Below, piece by piece: positions 26,750 through 32,961 of a stretch of DNA of 64,000 nucleotides. Every line of letters begins with the position of its first letter. Position 1 is the stretch's first letter. The DNA is taken from the NCBI RefSeq assembly GCF_001748145.1, contig NZ_BCQA01000001.1, positions 5,482,501 through 5,546,500 on the forward strand, given 5' to 3'. The position numbers and the translations under genes are program-made. Below the pieces are notes generated by a model, which had not been told where the DNA came from, made no database searches, and saw only the letters and a program-made list of their open reading frames with translations. Origin of the DNA: Bosea sp. BIWAKO-01. Its GTDB lineage: Bacteria; Pseudomonadota; Alphaproteobacteria; Rhizobiales; Beijerinckiaceae.

Positions 26750-26774
26750 CCCGGCCCCCTTTCGGAGAGCCGGG
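26750..26774 (-). terminator. Hairpin, possibly a minus-strand terminator
   Basis: CCCGGC (26750-26755) and GCCGGG (26769-26774) pair around a 13-base loop. On the minus strand the hairpin is followed by TTTCTGTT. It may terminate a short minus-strand transcript starting near 26880, where an AGGAG box precedes an ATG at 26878; no recognisable protein follows that start. The stretch 26669-27024 otherwise shows nothing. Confidence 0.35.
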
Positions 26775-27024
26775 CCAAGTTTGGGGTCACTAACTCGTCC
26801 TGAAAACGCGCAGCGAACGATTTGGTTCCGATGGTCGACGCGCGATGAGTGCAATCCGTTTTCATAGAGCTCTGCCATCAGATCCGCTCCTGAAACACAG
26901 TCGCGATGACGTGATGATGCTCGACCGGGCTGTGATCTCTGGCTGCGACAATGCGTCGTATATTGCAGTTATCGCCGAGGCCGAGGGGGCAATATCGTCT
27001 CACCTTTCACGATGAGGTGTAGTG

Positions 27025-27207
27025 ATGACCTATGTGCTTCGTCTTTCACTGGCTGTTCTAATCTTGATGCCGCTCGCGGGATGTATGGAACAACAGGCGA
27101 GCCGCACGATGTCTACCCCCACGACAACGTCCTCCATAGCAACATCAACATGGCATTATAAGCCTGCTCCCGATTCAGTGAAGATGATGGAGGAACGCAC
27201 GTTCTGA
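27025..27207 (+). CDS. Small lipoprotein
   Basis: A 60-residue protein with a textbook lipoprotein signal: MTYVLRLSLAVLILMPLAGC has the LAGC lipobox, with Cys at residue 20. The mature part is a Ser/Thr-rich linker (about 20 residues) and a short end, WHYKPAPDSVKMMEERTF. ATG 27025 is used; a GTG directly precedes it. Its base composition is less GC-rich than neighbouring genes. The function is unknown, and a cell-envelope location is predicted. Confidence 0.75.
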   Translation: MTYVLRLSLAVLILMPLAGCMEQQASRTMSTPTTTSSIATSTWHYKPAPDSVKMMEERTF

Positions 27208-27448
27208 CGGCGCGATCGCGGAGCGGATCTTGCCGGGGTGTGAAGCGATGGGTCCGGAACGTTTCCCTGTGACTGCCGCCGGATCGTCGTCGCCCAGGCT
27301 AAGCGCATTCATCCATCTCGAGACCGTCCCCCGCATTGATCGCACCATGGCCGCATCGCGTTTTCCGGCCGCAGAACGAGAACGAGCCCGCTGCCCCCGT
27401 CCGGCGCAGCGGGCATGGTCGGCGCCTGTGAGTGGTCGTACCCGACGT

Positions 27449-27555
27449 GCCCGGATCATCGGATCGGATATGGTATCCAGTCCGATGATCTAACCCTTCG
27501 CGCTTGAATCGGCTTTCCCGAAAACCGCAATCCACTTTTCGGGCCGATGCTTTGG
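27449..27555 (+). repeat. RIME-like intergenic element, copy D
   Basis: Closest relative of copy B. Shared stretches include ATCCAGTCCGATGATCTAAC, CGGCTTTCCCGAAAACCGCA and ATCCACTTTTCGGG. Its outer palindrome (ATCATCGGATCGG ... CCAGTCCGATGAT) is imperfect. It lies between the convergent lipoprotein gene and the secreted protein gene at 27601. The rest of 27208-27600 shows no gene. Confidence 0.8.
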
Positions 27556-27600
27556 CCCCAATGCCCGCGCCACGGGGCCTGGAAGAGTGCCGCCAAGTTG

Positions 27601-27948
27601 TCAGCGCTGCGTGAAGAAGGTCAGCAGCACCTTGCCCTTTTCTCCGATCAGGCACAGGAACCGCCGCGGCTTGTCCGTGCGGTCGGTGCGCAAATAGGCT
27701 TCGCCCATGATGATGCGTGTGATCGGCGTATCACCGACCTTGGTTTCGGAGGTGGCGATCGTCGCCCCGTCCTCGTCGATATAGATGTCCTTGATGTCTG
27801 GCTCCCGCGCCGAGATCGTATGGAGCGCCGTGGCCTTGCAGGCGACGATCTCGGGTGAGGAAGGATTTTCTGCCGGAGCAGTCTGGCTGGATGCCGCGCC
27901 CGAGAGCAGCGCCAGCGCAATCAGGCTATGGACAGTCGAACGGATCAT
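27601..27948 (-). CDS. Hypothetical secreted protein
   Basis: A 115-residue protein with a probable Sec signal peptide (MIRSTVHSLIALALLSGAAS, cleavage likely before QTAPAE). The mature domain of about 90 residues has alternating beta-like segments, DIKDIYIDEDGATIATSETK and ITRIIMGEAYLRTDRTDKPR, and ends FLCLIGEKGKVLLTFFTQR. It contains two cysteines, in IVACKAT and FLCLIG, that could pair. The ATG at 27948 is taken because it starts the signal peptide. No family was recognised. Confidence 0.72.
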   Translation of the reverse strand: MIRSTVHSLIALALLSGAASSQTAPAENPSSPEIVACKATALHTISAREPDIKDIYIDEDGATIATSETKVGDTPITRIIMGEAYLRTDRTDKPRRFLCLIGEKGKVLLTFFTQR

Positions 27949-28199
27949 GATTGGCACTCTGTTGAGGTCAAGGCTAAACGCATGATCCTGGCGCCGGTTC
28001 AAAAATGCCCGAAACCGGACGCCCATCCTCGCCACTGCAGGGCCCGGCCGCGCTATCGCGGCACGCCGCAGGAGCGCCCCTGGACGCCGCCGATCACCGC
28101 CAGGTGAGCATGTCGCAGACACGCATGGTCGCCGAGATTTTGACTCGCACTCGCGTGAGAACATAGATAGAACATCTGGAGATCGCGGAGATTCACGCC

Positions 28200-28451
28200 A
28201 TGAATGTCGACACCTTCATCATCCAGGAATTCGTCACCCGCCGGAAACGGCTGGTGCCGGGCAACAAGACGCCCGCCAAGACCAAGCACCATGCCCTGCG
28301 CGATGCGGAGCGGCTTGCGGGGCGGGCGGAAGGCGTCGCCGTCATCCATGTCGTGGCTGATGACGAGACCAGCGAACTCAGCTCGATTGAGGTTCTCGCC
28401 CGCCACGGCGCCATTCCCGAGGAATTCGAGGAAGGCATCAGGGCTGCATGA
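28200..28451 (+). CDS. Small conserved hypothetical protein
   Basis: An 83-residue soluble protein. The N-terminal half is basic (EFVTRRKRLVPGNKTPAKTK) and the C-terminal half acidic (VADDETSELSSIEVLARHGA, ending EEFEEGIRAA). There are no membrane segments. The start ATG at 28200 has GCGGAG ten bases upstream. The amino-acid balance and codon choice look like a real gene. The function is unknown. Confidence 0.68.
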   Translation: MNVDTFIIQEFVTRRKRLVPGNKTPAKTKHHALRDAERLAGRAEGVAVIHVVADDETSELSSIEVLARHGAIPEEFEEGIRAA

Positions 28452-28566
28452 TAGGTCCCAAAGGGTCTGGGGTCTTAGGGCTCGGAAGATATCGGCCGTA
28501 AGTCTCTACCCGCGCACGCCCAGGCTGCATCATGCTCATGGGCTCCCGCAGCTGGCGGTGATCGTT

Positions 28567-28806
28567 ATGCAACCTGTTTATGACGACCTGATCCTTCGTG
28601 CGCGCAAAGCTGTCGTGTTCCTCGAGCAATGTGGTCTCGATCACAGCGCCGAAATCGTCGATGAGATGATCGACGCGATCAACGAACTCACAGGGAGGGT
28701 TTCGCTGCTGATTGCCTTGAACATCTCGCTGCAGACGGGGCAGGACAACGAGGCGGACCACGTCCAGCTGGGAGAGCCCGGCCGATTTCCCAATCCAGAC
28801 AGCTGA
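28567..28806 (+). CDS. Small hypothetical protein
   Basis: A 79-residue protein beginning MQPVYDDLILRARKAVVFLE, with a likely helical core that continues IVDEMIDAINELTGRVSLLI. The composition is ordinary for a protein, unlike the overlapping frames. The ribosome site is weak (GGCGG) and no family was recognised, so this is a moderate-confidence call. Confidence 0.5.
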   Translation: MQPVYDDLILRARKAVVFLEQCGLDHSAEIVDEMIDAINELTGRVSLLIALNISLQTGQDNEADHVQLGEPGRFPNPDS

Positions 28807-28836
28807 CCGCTCTCACAGACCGGCTCAGGACCTGCA

Positions 28837-28953
28837 TCACAGGCCGTTCCAGAGAACCCCTGCGGCAGCGATCATGAAGTCACGTGCATTGGTGGCGCGG
28901 CTGCGCGCCTGCATCAGATCAAGGCGGAGGCGACATGCCTCACGCCGCTCCAT
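28837..28953 (-). CDS. Possible 38-residue basic micro-protein
   Basis: A frame MERREACRLRLDLMQARSRA and onward that begins inside the end of the 25-residue membrane peptide frame at 28940-29017 (14-base overlap) and ends NFMIAAAGVLWNGL-like with DFMIAAAGVLWNGL. Overlap with an upstream frame that has a strong ribosome site suggests translational coupling. Evidence is limited to position and overlap. Confidence 0.3.
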   Translation of the reverse strand: MERREACRLRLDLMQARSRATNARDFMIAAAGVLWNGL

Positions 28954-29017
28954 CAGCGATGTAGAAACCGATGGCCGATGCACATGCCAACACGATCGAT
29001 AGCTCGAGAATGCCCAT
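28940..29017 (-). CDS. 25-residue membrane micro-protein
   Basis: MGILELSIVLACASAIGFYI followed by ADGAA and a TGA stop: a single hydrophobic helix with a short polar end. GGAGG lies five bases before the ATG at 29017, which is the main evidence for translation. It is too short for family assignment. Together with the two-helix protein at 29127-29330 it suggests a small membrane-protein cluster. Confidence 0.5.
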   Translation of the reverse strand: MGILELSIVLACASAIGFYIADGAA

Positions 29018-29126
29018 TGTCGCCTCCGAGGTTTGCTCAGCTTCAACTGCGGCAGCACTGCCCAAGTTCCGCCTCAGCATCGCCCAAAATGAGAAAATTC
29101 TCCAGCCCTTTCGAAGCGACGGGATT

Positions 29127-29330
29127 CTAGCGTTCTCCCGCAAAGCTGATTGCCACAGCTATGGAGCCGAGGATCAGTAGAAGCGTCGGCAGAGTGGCAG
29201 TGGACCGAGCGGCTTCGATCGCCTCTTCATCGTTCACCGCATCGATGAAGCTGAGCAGCAGCATGACGGCGTTTGCAAGCGCCAAAGCTACCCCACCGAA
29301 CCGCAAGACTTCGCGCGAAGAACCATTCAT
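29127..29330 (-). CDS. Small two-helix membrane protein
   Basis: A 67-residue protein with hydrophobic segments GGVALALANAVMLLLSFIDA and LPTLLLILGSIAVAISFAG, joined by an acidic loop (VNDEEAIEAARS). GGAAGGG lies just upstream of the ATG at 29330. It probably is an inner-membrane hairpin protein. No family was recognised. It precedes the 25-residue membrane peptide on the same strand. Confidence 0.65.
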   Translation of the reverse strand: MNGSSREVLRFGGVALALANAVMLLLSFIDAVNDEEAIEAARSTATLPTLLLILGSIAVAISFAGER

Positions 29331-29613
29331 TACCCTTCCCCCGCAACCGACACCATCACGGCAGTCGAGCGGGGAGGCATTGATCTGTCACAAACTGTCG
29401 GTCAGGGCCCTGTCGGGCCGGCAACGGTCGGGTCAAGCTCGATCGACTGCTCTGCGTCGACGCGAGCGCCGACAACACTGCGCCCGCCGAAGCCCCCATC
29501 GACTATTCCGAGTAGGCGCCAGCGGCCCGCTGATATCGCTCCGGACCGAATTGCTTGACGCCGGCAGCCCTGGAGCGGAGGCCGGCTCGCCATCGCACGC
29601 GAGCCGCTCGCGC

Positions 29614-31059
29614 CTATTGGCCGGCAGTGATCAGCCGCATGACCTCCGACATCACGGGATCCTTGCCGGCGGCATAGTCCGCGAAGGTCGGTGCGACCGT
29701 CAGCGTCGGCTGGAGCGATCCTGCCGGCACGGCATAGGCATAGTTCAGCAGGAAGCACGTCATGATCTGCGAAAGGCTGCAGCCGTTCTCCCAATCGTGA
29801 TAGGCCGTCGTATAGCGCAACGTCAGTTTCGTATTCGGCAACAGGGTGGTTCCGCCCTCGCCCCAGAACTGGGACCGGTCGCCCATCGCCTCACCGATCA
29901 GGAGCGCGCGAGAGCCGGCGAAATATTTCAGCCGTGCCGCCGTGCTGATCGCTGCGGAAAAGGTGTTTGCGCTCGTCAGAATGAAGAGCCTGCCACCAGG
30001 CGGCAGAAGCTCAGGCAAGCGGCGCGAGAAATCCGCGGTCAGGACATAATCGCCGCCGCGGTTGAAGCGCAGGTCGACGACGGCGTTTCGAATGGACTTC
30101 TTGCCCGCCTCGTCGAGCATGTCCGACAGATACCGGGATGCGGAGACCGGCCCCTTGTCGCTCATCCGGTTGATCTGGACATAGAGCAGATCCCGCGCCG
30201 GATAGACATGCCAATAGTTCTCGTCGGGGCGAGCGAGATAGAGCGGCAGAGCAACGCCATCGAGGACGTGCCGCCATTCTGTCGCGCCAGTGGCTGGCGC
30301 AACGGGGCTCAGTTGGCGCTTCGGCCAAAAATTGCCACTCAACGGCGCCTGGCTGGCAGGCAGTGCAGCCAGCTTCGTCCGTCTCATGCTCCCATCTGGG
30401 GCCCGGATGTCGAAGATGCTGCTGCTTGCCGTGTCGGCGAGGCCGGCGGCATGGAGAAGTTCAGGCGAGATCAGGAAATTCGGTACGAACTCCTTCGACA
30501 GATTGGCGGGGCCGCCGACATAGGGGCGCAACGCCTCCACCAGGGCTTCGGTGGGGCGCTCGTTTGCGCCGAGAATCTGCCCACCGAGAAGATGGCGCTG
30601 ACTGTCGGCGGCCGCGATCACGTACAAGCCGTCAGAAAACCATCCCAAGCGGATGGGCGCGGCGTTGAAGCCATGATCCCCTGCCATCCCAACGATATTG
30701 GTGTGGCCGTTATCGGCAAGGGCCACAGCCTTTGCCGTCGCCATCGCCATACCCGCCCTGTCGAGATCACCTGCCCGCTGCTCGATCGCATCGAGGGCTT
30801 GCCCAAACGCCGTACGGGATTCGCTGGTGAAGCTCCGCTCGACCTCGGGCAGACGCCGCAGATGGGCCAGATCCTGCCGGTTCCTTTCGGCCTGTGAAGC
30901 GGCGGCCTGATAATCCGTCTTCGGATAGGGCTTGAGCGTCGGATAGAGAATGAGGCCGAGGGGCAGCAAGACGAGAACAAGCAATGCCGCTATTGCGATG
31001 AGGGAGGCCTTGATCCAGCGCCGGCGCGACCGCCTGGGAGCATCACCGTCTCGTCGCAT
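29614..31059 (-). CDS. S41-like (C-terminal processing protease-type) membrane-anchored protein
   Basis: A 481-residue protein with one N-terminal membrane anchor (WIKASLIAIAALLVLVLLPL) and a large extracytoplasmic part. The second half has the S41/tricorn-core outline: LLYVQINRMSDKG, then IRNAVVDLRFNRGGD, then LFILTSANTFSAAISTA with the candidate nucleophilic Ser, then SRALLIGEAMGD. A PDZ domain is not apparent and the usual Lys partner was not located, so protease activity is uncertain. ATG 31059 is used instead of the upstream TTG. It stands alone, with long gaps on both sides. Confidence 0.72.
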   Translation of the reverse strand: MRRDGDAPRRSRRRWIKASLIAIAALLVLVLLPLGLILYPTLKPYPKTDYQAAASQAERNRQDLAHLRRLPEVERSFTSESRTAFGQALDAIEQRAGDLDRAGMAMATAKAVALADNGHTNIVGMAGDHGFNAAPIRLGWFSDGLYVIAAADSQRHLLGGQILGANERPTEALVEALRPYVGGPANLSKEFVPNFLISPELLHAAGLADTASSSIFDIRAPDGSMRRTKLAALPASQAPLSGNFWPKRQLSPVAPATGATEWRHVLDGVALPLYLARPDENYWHVYPARDLLYVQINRMSDKGPVSASRYLSDMLDEAGKKSIRNAVVDLRFNRGGDYVLTADFSRRLPELLPPGGRLFILTSANTFSAAISTAARLKYFAGSRALLIGEAMGDRSQFWGEGGTTLLPNTKLTLRYTTAYHDWENGCSLSQIMTCFLLNYAYAVPAGSLQPTLTVAPTFADYAAGKDPVMSEVMRLITAGQ

Positions 31060-31449
31060 TGACCTGGCCAATCCTTAAGCACCCTGTCGATCCCGTGGCT
31101 ATGGCATGCCCCCGGCCCGCTCCGCCAGCCTGAACGCACAGGTTGTGGCCGAGGGCGGAGCACGGCTGGCGCGTGTTGCAATAACGACGCGAATTCGTGG
31201 CTTCATCGCCGGTCCGCCGCTCAGCTGCGCCGATCCTGGTTCAGGTGCGCACTCCGGCCATGGGCGGAGAGGCCCGCGCCGTCAAATGTTGCAACGGAGT
31301 CCGTCGCTCGCGCTCATCATCCATGGCACCCGTGTCCACGGAAGACACCGCAGATGTCACCACGCGCGGACCGATGCGAACGCCATTCCCGGCCGACTTC
31401 GCTGTATCAAGCGGCACATGGCAGTCGATTCAGAGCATCAGATCCGAAA
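31060..31449. other. Non-coding region, about 390 bases
   Basis: Nothing convincing on either strand. The longest frame, about 120 residues on the plus strand, is rich in Arg, His and Gly and starts without a ribosome site. It should contain the promoter of the S41-like gene. Confidence 0.5.
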
Positions 31450-31746
31450 TCATTTCGGAAGGCACTCCACCTGATAGGCAACGATGATCTGCCCCGGCCC
31501 GGCTTTCCCGATGCTCTTCAAATCCTCCAACCCACGTCTAAGCTTGTCTCCAGCCTCCTTTAAGCTGCTATCAAGTTTCGATTTTGCGGACAGACATCGC
31601 TCTTCCGTTGAGAATTCCTGGAACACTACGCTCGGACGGAGCCTCCATTCCGCCCTGTCGTTTGTAGCGGCGGGGTTGACCGAGTAGGAGAAGACATACA
31701 TCAGAATCCACATCGGGATGCTCCACTTGCGGCAGATGACCCTCAT
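31450..31746 (-). CDS. Hypothetical secreted two-cysteine protein
   Basis: A 98-residue protein, MRVICRKWSIPMWILMYVFS and onward. The hydrophobic start may be a signal peptide or anchor. The mature part FQEFSTEERCLSAKSKLDSS and onward ends IIVAYQVECLPK. The spacing of Cys in ERCLSAKSKL and VECLPK resembles small secreted proteins in which these form a disulfide. Base composition is clearly less GC-rich than in neighbours, hinting at transfer. ATG 31746 is used; an ATG 11 codons later is possible. Confidence 0.62.
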   Translation of the reverse strand: MRVICRKWSIPMWILMYVFSYSVNPAATNDRAEWRLRPSVVFQEFSTEERCLSAKSKLDSSLKEAGDKLRRGLEDLKSIGKAGPGQIIVAYQVECLPK

Positions 31747-32165
31747 GCGGCGGCTAAAGGCACCTGGATCGCCCTGATCAACGCGCCTCTGTCCGGCCGA
31801 CAGCCGACCGACATGATCTCCGTGGCCTCGTCAGGCGAGGCGCTATCGGTCTGTTGCAGACGAGAGAATACGACGGCTCAGGCACCTCAAGTATATCGGC
31901 AGCGAATACCTGAGCTATCCGGCGCGTATTTATAGCCCCTGCGGGGACATCTCGTAAGGCGCTCTTTCGGCGTCCCCTGCAGATTGAGCCCTGAGCCGCG
32001 GAGCCCGCTTTCGCTGGAAGAGGATATTCGTCTGCGGCCTGAATCGCACATGTGATGTTGCAGCCGGCTGCCGCGGCGCTGCTGGGCTCCTGATTGTCCT
32101 TGGGCTCCTGATTGTCTCCCCCGACGAGCCGGCCCTGCTCCATCCATCACTTCGGACAGCCGCAA
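31747..32165. repeat. Non-coding region with a short tandem duplication
   Basis: No gene is supported in these 419 bases. At 32083-32117 the unit TGGGCTCCTGATTGTC occurs twice in tandem (18-base period), differing only in the last bases. It is one of four short two-copy duplications in the window. Confidence 0.55.
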
Positions 32166-32534
32166 TCAGCGCGCGGCTTCCAGCCACGCCAGGGCCTGCA
32201 CCCTTTCACCGAAGGGAAATCGCCGAACCTCCGCCGCAACGAAGTGCTTGGCGATATGCGGCATGATTTTCAGCAACTCGCTATCGGTCACCGCCGCGAT
32301 CCGATCGATCTTGCGGTGATGATCCCTGACGAAGCGGAGATGGGATACGAGCGCGCCGAAGCTGTCCCAGCCCGGAAAGGCCTTTGCGCAGATCATCACT
32401 CCAGCGAGCCTGCCATGGGATGCGATGAACGGATCGACCTCCCGGGCGATCCGTTCAAAATCGGCCTGTTCAATCGGCCCGTCCGGCGACAGCACAAGGA
32501 CAGCCTGGTCGCGTAGCAATTCGAACTGGATCAT
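32166..32534 (-). CDS. SpoIIAA-like (STAS-fold) protein
   Basis: A 122-residue protein, MIQFELLRDQAVLVLSPDGP and onward, with a segment SHGRLAGVMICAKAFPGWDS, then LVSHLRFVRDHHRKIDRIAA. It ends EVRRFPFGERVQALAWLEAA. This is the pattern of the SpoIIAA-like family (PF11964 type), a STAS-related fold possibly binding lipids or partners. GGGAGGG shortly before the ATG at 32534 fixes the start. It is monocistronic. The role is unknown. Confidence 0.8.
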   Translation of the reverse strand: MIQFELLRDQAVLVLSPDGPIEQADFERIAREVDPFIASHGRLAGVMICAKAFPGWDSFGALVSHLRFVRDHHRKIDRIAAVTDSELLKIMPHIAKHFVAAEVRRFPFGERVQALAWLEAAR

Positions 32535-32961
32535 CGTTCCCTCCCGATATGGCGTTCGAGGCGGCCCCTCGCATCGGGAAAACCCTTGGCGTCTTCCTCC
32601 GCCAGGAGCCTGGGCGCATGTGCCATGGCGCGCATGCAGTTCGCATATCGGCAAGCGGCCCCCCGCTCAGATAATCGCTGAATCCCTCCGATGGTTCCAT
32701 GAGTTTCCGCTGCGCCAGGCTGAATGATCACGGCAACGCGGACAGGCCCAACGCCAATGGCTCCTGCGCTGATCCTGGGGCCCAGCCTCCCATTGAGCCG
32801 GCTGCGACCAGCGCAAACCGCCTCTCCCGCGCCGCCGAACTCCGTCGCAACGTCGACCGCAGATCAGGCGGCGCGCAAGGCGCCCTCTATCGACCGGGTC
32901 CGAGCGAGAGCCTCGCCCGGACGTCCTAGCGAGAGCCTCGCCCGGACGTCCTAGCGGCAGC
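32535..32961. other. Non-coding region, 427 bases
   Basis: No gene is supported. It contains a perfect 25-bp tandem duplication at 32904-32953, directly after the autotransporter gene. Short frames on both strands are Arg- and Ser-rich noise. Confidence 0.5.
32904..32953. repeat. Perfect 25-bp tandem duplication
   Basis: Bases 32904-32928 and 32929-32953 are identical. The unit starts GCGAGAGCCTCGCC and ends GACGTCCTA. It lies 9 bases from the autotransporter stop, and a diverged third start (GCGGCAGCCTA) follows. Confidence 0.9.

Noticed and set aside
26009..26878. 289-codon minus-strand frame starting with a plausible AGGAG box at 26878
   Set aside because: It runs over a small gene with its own ribosome site and through the SDR pieces in the wrong frame. 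A short transcript from this start is possible, but no protein could be supported.
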